A stretch of 64,000 bases of DNA from an alpha proteobacterium BAL199 (GCA_000171835.1 ABHC01000015.1:1-64000), one strand, 5' to 3'. Positions 34,757 to 43,764 are shown, counted from the first letter of the stretch. The notes: a model not told the origin generated them from the sequence alone. Program-made: numbers and translations.

Positions 34757-34782
34757 CACCGATCGGCGTGGCGTGATCGGTG
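34757..34782. promoter_or_regulatory. Inverted repeat just upstream of the KorC-like gene
   Basis: CACCGATC (34757-34764) and GATCGGTG (34775-34782) form a perfect 8+10+8 inverted repeat that ends 16 bases before the start at 34799. It could be an operator or an RNA hairpin near the ribosome binding site. Confidence 0.4.
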
Positions 34783-34798
34783 CGGGTCAAAGTCGTTC

Positions 34799-36724
34799 AT
34801 GCGACAGACAGCCCCGAACGTCTTGACGTGGCGCGCTGCAAAGGTTCCTACTCCCCTTGGCCAAGCTCACCTCAAGCTGAGCAATCGCCATCCGAGTTGG
34901 GGAGATCCGCCGTTGCGGGCGACCGATATTGCCGATCCGAACTACTTCCACAAAGTCGTGGACTGCCAGTGGGCCTGTCCGGCCCACACGCCGGTACCGG
35001 AGTACATCCGGCTGATCGCGCATGGGCGGTACACCGACGCCTACATGATCAATTGGAAGTCCAATGTATTCCCCGGAATCCTCGGGCGGACCTGCGACCG
35101 ACCGTGCGAGCCGGCCTGCCGGCGCGGGCGGGTCGAGGACGAATCGCTGGTCGGCAACCGCACCGAACCGGTCGCGATCTGCCGGCTGAAACGGGTCGCC
35201 GCCGACTACAAGGGCGATTTGGACGACCGCTTGCCGAGTGCCGCGCCGAGCAACGGCCGACGCATCGCCTGCATCGGCGCGGGCCCGGCCTCGCTGACGG
35301 TGGCCCGGGATCTTGCCGTGCTGGGCTATGTAGTCACGCTGATCGATCAGAACCCGCAGCTTGGCGGGATGATCCGCACCCAGATCCCCCATTTCCGCCT
35401 GCCCGAGTCGGTGATCGACGAGGAAGTCGGGCACATTACCGGCATCGGTAACGTGCATTTCGAGCACCGTCAGGTCGACAGCCTCAAGTCCCTGCTCGCC
35501 GAAGGTTGGGACTCTATCTTCGTCGGCTCGGGCGCACCGCGCGGTCGCGACCTGGACATTCCCGGCCGGGCCGAGGTGGATGCCAACACCCACATCGGAA
35601 TCGACTGGCTGTCCTCGGTGTCGTTCGGGCACATCACCAAGATCGGCAAGCGGGTGATCGTGCTCGGCGGCGGTAACACCGCGATGGATTGCTGCCGCAC
35701 CGCCCGCCGCCTCGGTGGCGAGGACGTCAAGGTGATCGTGCGCTCCGGTTTCGAGGAGATGAAGGCCTCCCCGTGGGAGAAGGAAGACGCGATCGGCGAA
35801 GACATCCCGATCCTCAACTATCTGGTCCCGAAGACCTTCGTGCATGAGGGCGGCCGGCTGGTCGGTATGACCTTCGAGAAGGTGCGCGCCGAATACGACA
35901 CCAAGGGCCGCCGGTCGCTGGTGCCGACCGGTGAGCCGGATCCGTTCTTCGAGTGCGATGACGTGCTGGTCGCGGTCGGCCAGGAGAACGCGTTCCCCTG
36001 GGTCGAGCGCGACATCGGGATCGAGTTCGACGACCGCTGGGGCATGCCGAAGGTCGAAGAGACCACGATGCGCTCCACCCTGCCGAACGTGTTCTTCGGC
36101 GGCGACGCGGCGTTCGGGCCAAAGAACATCATCTGGGCGGTCGCCCACGGGCACGACGCCGCCCTGTCGATCCACACCTTCCTGGAGGGCGGCGACGCTG
36201 CCGTCCGTCCGGCGCCGATGGTCGAGATCGTCAGCCAGAAGATGGGCATCCACGAGTGGAGCTACGACAACGACGTGGCCCTCGACTCGCGGTTCAAGGT
36301 GCCGCACCGGGCCAAGGAAGAGGCGCTGCGCGATCTGCGCGCCGAGGTCGAGCTTGGCTTTGACGTGCAACTCGCCTGGAAGGAAGCGCAGCGCTGCTTG
36401 AACTGCGACATCCAGACCGTGTTCACGCCGCAGCTCTGCATCGAGTGCGACGCCTGCGTCGACATCTGCCCGATGGACAGCATCAGCTTCACCGACAACG
36501 GTGACGAGAGCGAGTTGCGCGGTCGGTTGAGCGCGCCGGCCTTGAATCTGACCCAGGACATTTACGTCGCCGACGGCCTGAAGACCGGCCGGGTCATGGC
36601 GAAGGACGAGGATGTCTGCCTGCACTGTGGGCTGTGCGCCGAACGCTGCCCGACCGGTGCCTGGGACATGCGGAAGTACTTCATCGAAATGAGCCACGCG
36701 GAACACGCATGCGGCAAGCACTGA
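34799..36724 (+). CDS. GltD-type FAD/NAD(P) oxidoreductase with 4Fe-4S clusters (KorC-like)
   Basis: 641 residues from the ATG at 34799. The N-terminal Fer4_20 domain has CQWACPAHTPVPEY and LGRTCDRPCEPACRRG. Then follow an FAD motif (IACIGAGPASLTVARDL) and an NAD(P) motif (IVLGGGNTAMDCCRTARRLG). The C-terminus carries two 4Fe-4S sites: CIECDACVDICPMDS and CLHCGLCAERCPTGAW. It resembles the small subunit of glutamate synthase and the KorC subunit of 2-oxoglutarate:NADP+ oxidoreductase known from Azoarcus evansii. It overlaps the next gene by 16 bases and should exchange electrons between NAD(P)(H) and the two following subunits. Confidence 0.85.
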   Translation: MRQTAPNVLTWRAAKVPTPLGQAHLKLSNRHPSWGDPPLRATDIADPNYFHKVVDCQWACPAHTPVPEYIRLIAHGRYTDAYMINWKSNVFPGILGRTCDRPCEPACRRGRVEDESLVGNRTEPVAICRLKRVAADYKGDLDDRLPSAAPSNGRRIACIGAGPASLTVARDLAVLGYVVTLIDQNPQLGGMIRTQIPHFRLPESVIDEEVGHITGIGNVHFEHRQVDSLKSLLAEGWDSIFVGSGAPRGRDLDIPGRAEVDANTHIGIDWLSSVSFGHITKIGKRVIVLGGGNTAMDCCRTARRLGGEDVKVIVRSGFEEMKASPWEKEDAIGEDIPILNYLVPKTFVHEGGRLVGMTFEKVRAEYDTKGRRSLVPTGEPDPFFECDDVLVAVGQENAFPWVERDIGIEFDDRWGMPKVEETTMRSTLPNVFFGGDAAFGPKNIIWAVAHGHDAALSIHTFLEGGDAAVRPAPMVEIVSQKMGIHEWSYDNDVALDSRFKVPHRAKEEALRDLRAEVELGFDVQLAWKEAQRCLNCDIQTVFTPQLCIECDACVDICPMDSISFTDNGDESELRGRLSAPALNLTQDIYVADGLKTGRVMAKDEDVCLHCGLCAERCPTGAWDMRKYFIEMSHAEHACGKH

Positions 36725-38553
36725 GCGCGACCAACGACTTCGTCGTCAAGTTCGCCAACGTCAACGGTTCCGGTTCGGCCAGCGCCAACGAGCTGTTCGC
36801 CCGCTCCATCCTGCGGATGGGCGTCCCGGTCAGCCCGCGGAACATCTTCCCATCGAACATCCAGGGCCTGCCCACCTGGTACGAGGTCCGTGTGTCCGAG
36901 GACGGCTATCTCGGCCGACGCGGCGGCGTCGACATGATGGTGGCGATGAACCCGGAGACTTGGCCCCAGGACGTGGCTGAGTTGGCCCCCGGCGGCTACC
37001 TGTTCTACGACTCGACCCGGCCGATGCCGGCCAGTGCGTTCCGCGACGACGTCACGCTGATCGGCGTGCCGCTGACCGCCATCACCAACGCAACCTACAC
37101 CGATCCGCGCCAGCGCCAGCTGTTCAAGAACATCATCTATGTCGGTGCCCTGTCGGTGCTGCTGGACATCGATCCGACCGTGATCGAGGCGCTGTTCGGC
37201 GAGCAGTTCAAGGGTAAGGAGCCGCTGATCGCCTCCAACGTGAAGGCCCTGCATCTCGGCCGTGACTGGGTGACTTCCAATCTGCAGCCGGGCCTGTGCG
37301 GCCTGAAAGTGGCACCGCGCGACAAGGTCGGCGACCAGATCTTCGTTGAAGGCAACGCGGCCGCCGCACTCGGCTGTGTCTATGGCGGGGCCACCGTCTG
37401 CGCCTGGTACCCGATCACCCCGTCATCGTCGTTGGCCGAGGCTTTCGCTTCGTACTGCAAACGCTACCGCCACGACCCGGACACCAAGGAAGCCAAGTAC
37501 GCGGTCATCCAGGCCGAGGACGAGTTGGCGTCGATCGGGATGGTGATCGGGGCCGGCTGGAATGGCGCGCGCGCGTTCACCTCGACCTCGGGACCGGGCA
37601 TCAGCCTGATGACCGAATTTATCGGCCTCGCCTACTTCGCGGAGATCCCCGCCGTTATCATCAACGTGCAGCGCGGCGGACCGTCAACCGGTATGCCGAC
37701 CCGTACCCAGCAGGCCGACCTGCTGTCCTGCGCCTACGCCTCGAACGGTGACACCAAGCACGTCATGCTGTTCCCCGAGGACCCGCGGGAATGCTTCGAC
37801 TTCGCAGCCGCGTCCCTCGACCTCGCCGATCGGCTGCAGACCCCGATCTTCATGATGACCGATCTCGACATCGGGATGAACCACCGGCTGTGCAAGCCGT
37901 TCGAGTGGGACGACACCCGGACGTTCGACCACGGCAAGGTGATGACCGCCGAAGACCTTGATGCCGGCCGCGAGTTCGGCCGCTATCTCGATGTCGACGG
38001 CGACGGCATCCCATACCGGACTCTGCCCGGCACCCATAAGAGCAAGGGCGCGTTCTTCACCCGCGGCACCACCAAGAACCGATACGCCCGGTACTCCGAA
38101 GAAGGTGCCGACTACATCGAGAACATGGAACGGCTGCAGCGCAAGTTCGAAACGGCCAAGGACATTGTTCCGCAACCGATCGTGCGCAAGGCTGCCGGGA
38201 ACAGCCGGTACGGCGTGCTGTATTTCGGTTCCACCAGCCCGTCGATGGCCGAGGCGCTCGACCGGTTGGAAGCCGACGGTCTGCATCTCGACGCCATGCG
38301 CCTGCGCGCCTTTCCGTTTCCGAAGTCGGTCCAGGACTTCATCCTGTCCCATGACAAGGTTTTCGTGGTCGAGCAGAACCGCGACGGCCAGTTGCGCAAT
38401 ATGCTGACCACCGAACTCGGCATCGACCCGGCGCGGCTGGTCCCGGTCCTGCACTACGACGGGACCCCGATCACCGCGCACTTCATCCTGGGCGAGATCC
38501 GCCGCCGGCTCGCCCAATATCATGTCGTCCCCCTCGAGAGGGCCGTTTCGTGA
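36709..38553 (+). CDS. korA: 2-oxoacid:acceptor oxidoreductase, fused gamma-alpha subunit (KorA-like)
   Basis: 614 residues from the ATG at 36709. The N-terminal third is the gamma domain (VNGSGSASANELFARSILRMG, shown in part as GSGSASANELFARSILRMG), and the rest is the alpha domain with GCVYGGATVCAWYPITPSSS, STSGPGISLMTEFIGLAYFA and QRGGPSTGMPTRTQQADLL. It binds part of the thiamine diphosphate site and oxidises 2-oxoglutarate or a related acid. The stop overlaps the beta-subunit start (GTGA). Confidence 0.88.
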   Translation: MRQALSATNDFVVKFANVNGSGSASANELFARSILRMGVPVSPRNIFPSNIQGLPTWYEVRVSEDGYLGRRGGVDMMVAMNPETWPQDVAELAPGGYLFYDSTRPMPASAFRDDVTLIGVPLTAITNATYTDPRQRQLFKNIIYVGALSVLLDIDPTVIEALFGEQFKGKEPLIASNVKALHLGRDWVTSNLQPGLCGLKVAPRDKVGDQIFVEGNAAAALGCVYGGATVCAWYPITPSSSLAEAFASYCKRYRHDPDTKEAKYAVIQAEDELASIGMVIGAGWNGARAFTSTSGPGISLMTEFIGLAYFAEIPAVIINVQRGGPSTGMPTRTQQADLLSCAYASNGDTKHVMLFPEDPRECFDFAAASLDLADRLQTPIFMMTDLDIGMNHRLCKPFEWDDTRTFDHGKVMTAEDLDAGREFGRYLDVDGDGIPYRTLPGTHKSKGAFFTRGTTKNRYARYSEEGADYIENMERLQRKFETAKDIVPQPIVRKAAGNSRYGVLYFGSTSPSMAEALDRLEADGLHLDAMRLRAFPFPKSVQDFILSHDKVFVVEQNRDGQLRNMLTTELGIDPARLVPVLHYDGTPITAHFILGEIRRRLAQYHVVPLERAVS

Positions 38554-39605
38554 CCTACATCACCAAGCCGAAGCTGCATCACCCGAGCCTGCAAAAGAAC
38601 AGCGTCGGCTTCACCCGACGTGACTATGAAGGCCGGATCTCGACCCTGTGCGCCGGCTGCGGCCACGACTCGATCAGCGCAACGATCGTCCAGGCCTGCT
38701 ACGAGCTTGCCATCGAGCCGCACCGTGTCGCCAAGCTGTCCGGTATCGGCTGCTCGTCGAAGGCCCCGACCTACTTCCTCGGCAGCAGCCACGGCTTCAA
38801 CACCGTGCATGGCCGCATGCCGAGCGTACTGACTGGCGCCTACCTGGCCAACCGCGACCTCACCTACATGGGTGTCTCAGGCGACGGCGACAGCGCCTCG
38901 ATCGGCCTCGGCCAGTTCGCCCATGTCATGCGGCGCGGCGTGAACATGGTCTACATCGTCATGAACAACGGCGTGTACGGCCTGACCAAGGGGCAGTTTT
39001 CGGCCACCGCCGACAAAGGGTCGGTCGCCAAGAAGGGCGCCGTCAACAGCGACAGCGGCATCGATCTGGCATCGCTCGCCATCCTGATGGGCGCCACCTT
39101 CGTCGCCCGCTCGTTCTCAGGCGACAAGCGACAGCTCGTACCATTGATCAAGGCAGCGATCAGCCATCCGGGTGCCGCCATCCTGGACGTGATCTCGCCC
39201 TGCGTGGCGTTCAACAACCACAAGGGCTCAACCCGCAGCTACGACTACGTGCGCGAGCACAACGAGGCGGTGAACAGCCTGGACTTCATCACCGGCCAGG
39301 CACCGATCGAGGCCGACTATGCACCGGGCAGCACGGTCGAGATCATGCAGCCCAACGGCGTGGCGCTGCGATTGGCCAAGATCGCGCCGGACTACGACCC
39401 GTCCGACAAGGCCGCCGCGCTAGGCTACATTCAGGAGAAAGAGCGAGCCGGTGAGATCGCAACCGGGCTGCTGTATTTGGACGCCCAGCCACGGGACCTG
39501 CATGCCAATCTACGCACTACTCGGACGCCACTGAACGAGCTCGATGAGCCGGATTTGTGCCCCGGTAGCGCCACCCTGGACAAGATCAACGCCTCGCTGC
39601 GGTAA
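38550..39605 (+). CDS. korB: 2-oxoacid:acceptor oxidoreductase beta subunit (KorB-like)
   Basis: 351 residues from the GTG at 38550, coupled to korA by a GTGA overlap. The thiamine diphosphate motif is GVSGDGDSASIGLGQFAHVM with YIVMNNGVYGLTKGQFS, and the N-terminus has the conserved LCAGCGHDSISATI. CVAFNNHKGSTRSYDYV is typical of KorB. Last gene of the three-gene oxidoreductase operon; no separate ferredoxin gene follows, in line with electron transfer through the KorC-like subunit. Confidence 0.88.
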   Translation: MTYITKPKLHHPSLQKNSVGFTRRDYEGRISTLCAGCGHDSISATIVQACYELAIEPHRVAKLSGIGCSSKAPTYFLGSSHGFNTVHGRMPSVLTGAYLANRDLTYMGVSGDGDSASIGLGQFAHVMRRGVNMVYIVMNNGVYGLTKGQFSATADKGSVAKKGAVNSDSGIDLASLAILMGATFVARSFSGDKRQLVPLIKAAISHPGAAILDVISPCVAFNNHKGSTRSYDYVREHNEAVNSLDFITGQAPIEADYAPGSTVEIMQPNGVALRLAKIAPDYDPSDKAAALGYIQEKERAGEIATGLLYLDAQPRDLHANLRTTRTPLNELDEPDLCPGSATLDKINASLR

Positions 39606-39716
39606 CGCAGATATGCCATTCAAAGAAATAGTTCGTGAACCGCCCGCTTTCGATGGATAAGCGAATGGAGCGGGGGCGTATGCCATCCGAAGCTCCTCTT
39701 CGAAGGATCGCCGGGC

Positions 39717-40247
39717 ATGACTTCCCTGGACGTGGTGGCGCACATACAGCGGCTGCGGCGCTATGCCCGGTTTCTGTGCCGTAACACTGCCGACGCCGAC
39801 GATCTGGTTCAGGACACGCTGGTCAAGGCTATCGCCCGGGCCGAGTTGTTCAGACCGGGCACCGACCTACGGGTCTGGCTGTTCGCCATCCTTCACAACA
39901 CCTTCGTCTCGGGAACTCGGTCATACGAGCGGCGGCAGAGGGCGTCGTCGTCCTTCAATCATGACGATGGCGTGCGCATCGAGGCCACCCAGGACACCCA
40001 TGTTGAATTGGGCCGAGTCTTGAAGGCGGTCGATCGCCTACCCGACGATCAGCGCCGGGTGATCCTGCTGGTGTCAGTCGACGGCCTGACCACCGACGAA
40101 GCGGCGGTGGTCCTGGACCTGCCCGTTGGAACCGTTCGCTCGCGGTTGGCAAGGGGGCGCGAAACGTTGCGCCGAGTTGCACGCCGCGACAGTGCCGGAA
40201 CGTCCGCTCTTCGGCTCGTTGGAGGCCACGATGTCCAAACCGGTTGA
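39717..40247 (+). CDS. ECF-family RNA polymerase sigma factor
   Basis: 176 residues. Sigma region 2 reads RRYARFLCRNTADADDLVQDTLVKA (key part NTADADDLVQDTLVKAIARA), which recognises the -10 element. Region 4 is LPDDQRRVILLVSVDGLT followed by EAAVVLDLPVGTVRSRLARG, the -35-binding helix-turn-helix. GAAGGATC lies before the start. The stop overlaps the anti-sigma gene by 17 bases. The target promoters are not known; I could not find a clear repeat of its own promoter upstream. Confidence 0.92.
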   Translation: MTSLDVVAHIQRLRRYARFLCRNTADADDLVQDTLVKAIARAELFRPGTDLRVWLFAILHNTFVSGTRSYERRQRASSSFNHDDGVRIEATQDTHVELGRVLKAVDRLPDDQRRVILLVSVDGLTTDEAAVVLDLPVGTVRSRLARGRETLRRVARRDSAGTSALRLVGGHDVQTG

Positions 40248-41037
40248 GGATTGGGAATTGAGTGCGTTTGTCGATGGCGATTTACCATCACGTCGTATGG
40301 AAGAGATCGAAGCGGAGGCCGAGCGGTCTCCGGGCGTGCGGCAACACCTCAGGGAACTTCTGGCGGATCACCAAGCGTTGATGGAGTTGGCTCGGCTGGA
40401 AAGCGCTTCGATGGAAGGTCTTCCCCCCCGTCTGGCCGACGCTGGTTCCGAACTGGCGGTGGAATTGAGCGCCTCGGTATCGCAGAGCAATCGGGCCCGG
40501 CTCGGGATTATTGGGCAAGTATGGCGGCAAATAGTGGTGCTGACAGCCGGCGTCGCGGTCGGTTGGGCCGCTGCGTCGTGGGCAGCCGCAAGCGACGACA
40601 CGCTGTCCGCCTTCATCGATGAGGCGGCCGAGGTTCATCGGGTGTCGGCCGTAGCACCATTTTTCGCCCGCGAAGCCTCGGATACGGCGATCCACAGTAT
40701 CGAGACCCTATTTGCGCACAAACTGACCCCACCTGACCTGACCGCGGTTGGTTTCACATTGTCGCGGATCGACGTGGTGGCGACCGATACCGGACCGGCT
40801 GCGCTGTTCGTCTACACCGACCCCGAGGCGCGGCGCCTGTCGCTTGTGCTCTCGCTGGACTCCCCCATCCTCGAAGCCCTCGATCGCGATGGCTCCGTGC
40901 CTCGGGTCACCACGCATGATGGACTGGCCGTCTCCTACGGTCATGCCAACGATGTCGCCTACGCCCTTGTCGGTTCGATTCCAGAGCCGCGTGCTCGGCA
41001 GATCGCCGGTCTTGTCGCCACTTCTCTGACGCAGTGA
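40231..41037 (+). CDS. Membrane anti-sigma factor
   Basis: 268 residues from the ATG at 40231 (GTTGGAGGCC before it). The N-terminal cytoplasmic part (ELSAFVDGDLPSRRMEEIEA) looks like the anti-sigma fold seen in FecR/RskA-type proteins, but it has no HxxxCxxC zinc motif. One membrane helix lies at about 98-118 (VVLTAGVAVGWAAASWAAA), followed by a periplasmic domain of about 150 residues. It should hold the ECF sigma factor until a periplasmic signal releases it. It overlaps the sigma gene and is 8 bases from the next gene. Confidence 0.82.
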   Translation: MSKPVEDWELSAFVDGDLPSRRMEEIEAEAERSPGVRQHLRELLADHQALMELARLESASMEGLPPRLADAGSELAVELSASVSQSNRARLGIIGQVWRQIVVLTAGVAVGWAAASWAAASDDTLSAFIDEAAEVHRVSAVAPFFAREASDTAIHSIETLFAHKLTPPDLTAVGFTLSRIDVVATDTGPAALFVYTDPEARRLSLVLSLDSPILEALDRDGSVPRVTTHDGLAVSYGHANDVAYALVGSIPEPRARQIAGLVATSLTQ

Positions 41038-41045
41038 GGACTGCA

Positions 41046-42197
41046 ATGCCCCGCTTTATACCAGGCGATTTCCTGCCGAAGTTTCGTGCCGACAGCAGTA
41101 TCAACCCGACCTTCAATTTCGATTCCCTGGCGGGTCATCGGTTCGCATTGGTGTTTGTAGCGAGCGTTAACTCAACACTTGGAATGGCGCTGACCCAGAC
41201 TCTTCTTGATGAAGCCGACTGGCTGAGCAAGCACAACATTCTTATCTACATCGTTACTACCGACAAGCGCGACGCTGGCAACGAGCGACTTACCAAGCTC
41301 GCCGAGCGGTTCACGGTGTTCTTTGATACCGACCGAGCCATTCACCGTCTCTTTGGCATGGAGGCCACTCCTGCTGATGCGATCCCCGGCACTCTCGTAC
41401 TTCGCGTCGGCGCATTGCTCGTTCGAGAGAATCTGCGCGCGCAGGCCATCGTGGCTGCCCAGCCAGTGGATGGATTCGGCGAGCGCCTGCGCACGGCGAT
41501 CGCTGAGTACCCAGTGCGGATGCCCCCCCAAGCGATGCAGCAGCACGCGCCGGTGTTGATGATCCCGGACGTCGTAAGTCCTGCCTTTTGCCGGCAACTG
41601 ATCGACTACTATGAAGCGCGCGGTGGTGGAGCGAGCGGCTTTATGCGCGACGTCGACGGCCTGACGCGCGGTCTTCTCGATCCCAAGATGAAACGCCGCA
41701 AGGACTGCTCAATTGAAGACGAATCGCTGTTGAAGCAACTGCGCCGGGCGCTGGAGACCCGGGTTATCCCGGAAATCGGCAAGGCGTTCGGCTATCGCGT
41801 CTCCCGGGTCGAGCGCTACATCATCGGGTGCTATGACGCAGCGGACCAGGGGTTCTTCAAGGCGCACCGCGACAACACATCGAAGGCAACGGCGCATCGC
41901 AAATTCGCAATGAGCCTCAATCTGAACACCGACGAATACGAAGGCGGAGCGCTGCGGTTTCCCGAGTACGGGCAGCATACCTACAAGCCTGGCGTCGGTT
42001 GTGCTGTGGTTTTCTCCTGCTCGCTGTTCCACGAAGCGACCCCGGTGACCCGAGGCCGACGCTATGTCGTGCTGCCGTTCCTGTACGACGAACAAGGAGC
42101 CGCGCAGCGGGCCGAAACCAGGCGGTTCCTCGCCGAGCACCAGTCGACCCCCGGCGCGGAGCCAGCGATGCCTGCTGAGAGCCTGACCGCCGCGTAA
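41046..42197 (+). CDS. Redoxin-like domain fused to a 2OG-Fe(II) oxygenase
   Basis: 383 residues from the ATG at 41046 (GAGGA 6 bases before it; a GTG at 41034 is also in frame). Residues 1-150 follow an AhpC/TSA-like fold (PGDFLPKFRADSSINPTFNF, then FALVFVASVNSTLGM), but the position of the peroxidatic cysteine has no cysteine. Residues about 170-370 form a prolyl-4-hydroxylase-type oxygenase: HRDN with iron ligands H274 and D276, distal H329 in LFHEATPVTRGRR, and the 2-oxoglutarate-binding arginine nearby. It would hydroxylate a protein or small molecule. It follows the sigma/anti-sigma pair directly and is probably in the same operon. Confidence 0.85.
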   Translation: MPRFIPGDFLPKFRADSSINPTFNFDSLAGHRFALVFVASVNSTLGMALTQTLLDEADWLSKHNILIYIVTTDKRDAGNERLTKLAERFTVFFDTDRAIHRLFGMEATPADAIPGTLVLRVGALLVRENLRAQAIVAAQPVDGFGERLRTAIAEYPVRMPPQAMQQHAPVLMIPDVVSPAFCRQLIDYYEARGGGASGFMRDVDGLTRGLLDPKMKRRKDCSIEDESLLKQLRRALETRVIPEIGKAFGYRVSRVERYIIGCYDAADQGFFKAHRDNTSKATAHRKFAMSLNLNTDEYEGGALRFPEYGQHTYKPGVGCAVVFSCSLFHEATPVTRGRRYVVLPFLYDEQGAAQRAETRRFLAEHQSTPGAEPAMPAESLTAA

Positions 42198-42298
42198 GAG
42201 CGCCGTACGTAGAACTACCAGCACGAAGCACCAGCACAGAACGTGTTAGCGTTGCCGCTCTTAGAAGCACAGCACGCCAGAACAGGCGGAGGCACCCG

Positions 42299-42718
42299 AT
42301 GAAGCACGCGGGATTTGAGATCGAAATTGATCGGGATCGCGACATCCTGACCTTACGGTACGTTGGCACCCTTACATTCGACGTCGCGCAACGCGCCCTG
42401 GAAACCTGCTTCAGCGATCCTGCCGTAACGGCATCAACACTGGTGCTGCTGGATACGACCAGCGCGCACGTTCACGAGATCGATGTCAGTTGGTTGCGGC
42501 GCTATCAGGCGTACAAGGACGCCCGGGGTTACCCGCCGCAACTGACCGCCCTGGTGGTCTCCCGTTACGAGGGCAATCAGTTGCTGGGTCAGCTTTGGGC
42601 GGCAATGCGCGCGATGAAGACTCCGGAATCGGCTGGAGTTTTCACCGATGAGCAGGCCGCGATTGACTGGCTGCTGGAGCGCCGGGTAACGCCGATGTCG
42701 GCAACGATGAGCGCGTAA
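42299..42718 (+). CDS. SpoIIAA-like (STAS-like) small protein
   Basis: 139 residues. The alternating beta/alpha pattern (EIEIDRDRDILTLRYVGTL, then TLVLLDTTSAHVHEID) matches SpoIIAA-like proteins (PF11964 type), but there is no clear phosphoserine motif. Function unknown. It lies 101 bases after the oxygenase gene; that gap contains repeated CCAGCAC/AGCAC words and no gene. Whether it works with the SpoIIE-type phosphatase at 8568 is speculation. Confidence 0.6.
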   Translation: MKHAGFEIEIDRDRDILTLRYVGTLTFDVAQRALETCFSDPAVTASTLVLLDTTSAHVHEIDVSWLRRYQAYKDARGYPPQLTALVVSRYEGNQLLGQLWAAMRAMKTPESAGVFTDEQAAIDWLLERRVTPMSATMSA

Positions 42719-42724
42719 GACCAG

Positions 42725-43354
42725 CTATCCCCCCAACTTCTCGCGCTGCTCTGCAGCCCCAGTTGTGCCCGTGATGCTGGGTCCGAGACTTCTGATAATC
42801 CCGTCTTCAAGTCCGTAGACCCAGCCGTGCACGGCCAGCATGCGCCCCGCCAGCCAGGCGTCCTCAACCACGGGGGTCTGCGTCACCCGCATGACGGTCT
42901 GCTCGACGTTCAGTTCGCACAGCCGGTCCAGGCGCGCTCGAGCGTCGGGCAGCTTGGCCAAATCGGGCTCGAAACGTTCGTGCAGATCCATGATCGGGCG
43001 CAGCCAGTGGTCGATCAACCCATGGCGCAGCCCATCGGCGGCGGCCACGACGCCGCCACAGCCGTAGTGTCCGCAGACGATGATGTGCTCGACCCGCAAC
43101 ACCTCAACTGCATACTGCAGGACCGACAGTCCGTTCAGGTCACCGGGGTGCAGGACGTTCGCCACGTTGCGGTGAACGAACACCTCGCCCGGCTGCAGCC
43201 CGGTGATCACGTTCGCCGGAACCCGGCTGTCGGAGCAGCCGATCCACAGATAGCGTGGTGACTGTAGGTCCTTGAGGCGCTTGAAATAATTCGGGTCTTC
43301 CAGCACCCGCTGGGCGGCCCACTCCTTGTTGTGCGCCAGCAGTTCTTCGATCAT
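42725..43354 (-). CDS. can: Beta-class carbonic anhydrase
   Basis: 209 residues. Zinc ligands are C in WIGCSDSRVPAN, and H and C in VCGHYGCGGVVAA; the active-site aspartate/arginine pair is in CSDSR. HRNVANVLHPGDLN is a standard conserved block. It interconverts CO2 and bicarbonate in the cytoplasm. Length and motifs match Can/CynT-type enzymes. Its stop is 6 bases from the convergent SpoIIAA-like gene. Confidence 0.92.
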   Translation of the reverse strand: MIEELLAHNKEWAAQRVLEDPNYFKRLKDLQSPRYLWIGCSDSRVPANVITGLQPGEVFVHRNVANVLHPGDLNGLSVLQYAVEVLRVEHIIVCGHYGCGGVVAAADGLRHGLIDHWLRPIMDLHERFEPDLAKLPDARARLDRLCELNVEQTVMRVTQTPVVEDAWLAGRMLAVHGWVYGLEDGIIRSLGPSITGTTGAAEQREKLGG

Positions 43355-43466
43355 GACGTCATGCTCCCGACGGACACCGCGTAGAACTCGATCAAGCTAT
43401 ACTACCTTCCTCGACATGGTGACGACCCACCGTCCACCAACTGCTACCGCGCTGGAGGCTGCCTGC

Positions 43467-43760
43467 ATGACCCTCGACGACTTTCGACAATCCCTTGCCC
43501 GAACCTCGCCACCCGATGGCATGGCGCCCGCCCTAGCGGGCCTGTGGCATCAAGGCCGCGGCGACTGGCAAGCTGCTCACGAAGCCGCCCAGGTCGACGA
43601 CGGCCGGGAGGCGGCTTGGGTGCACGCCCATCTGCACCGCGTCGAAGGCGATGAGGCGAACGCCGGCTACTGGTATCGTCGCGCCGGACGTCCGCATTGC
43701 CATGACCCGCTCGACACAGAGTGGGAAGCTATCACGACCGCCCTGCTCGCCGGAGCCTGA
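43467..43760 (+). CDS. Small conserved protein of unknown function
   Basis: 97 residues from the ATG at 43467 (CTGGAGGCTG before it). The core GLWHQGRGDWQAAHEAAQVD, then AAWVHAHLHRVEGDEANAGY and WYRRAGRPHCHDPLDTEWEA, rich in Trp and His, looks like a known but unnamed conserved family. I cannot assign a function. The stop is 4 bases from the convergent agmatinase gene. Confidence 0.65.
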   Translation: MTLDDFRQSLARTSPPDGMAPALAGLWHQGRGDWQAAHEAAQVDDGREAAWVHAHLHRVEGDEANAGYWYRRAGRPHCHDPLDTEWEAITTALLAGA

Positions 43761-43764
43761 CCGC

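Noticed and set aside
34787-36721. 644-codon open frame antisense to the KorC-like gene
   Set aside because: It mirrors a clearly coding gene, has no recognisable domain, and such long antisense frames are expected in high-GC DNA.
39606-39716. ECF-type autoregulated promoter before the sigma gene
   Set aside because: A GTGAAC word is present, but no matching -10 element or second copy upstream of related genes could be found.
42198-42298. Repeated CCAGCAC/AGCAC words as a repeat array
   Set aside because: The words are short, unevenly spaced and few; chance is enough.
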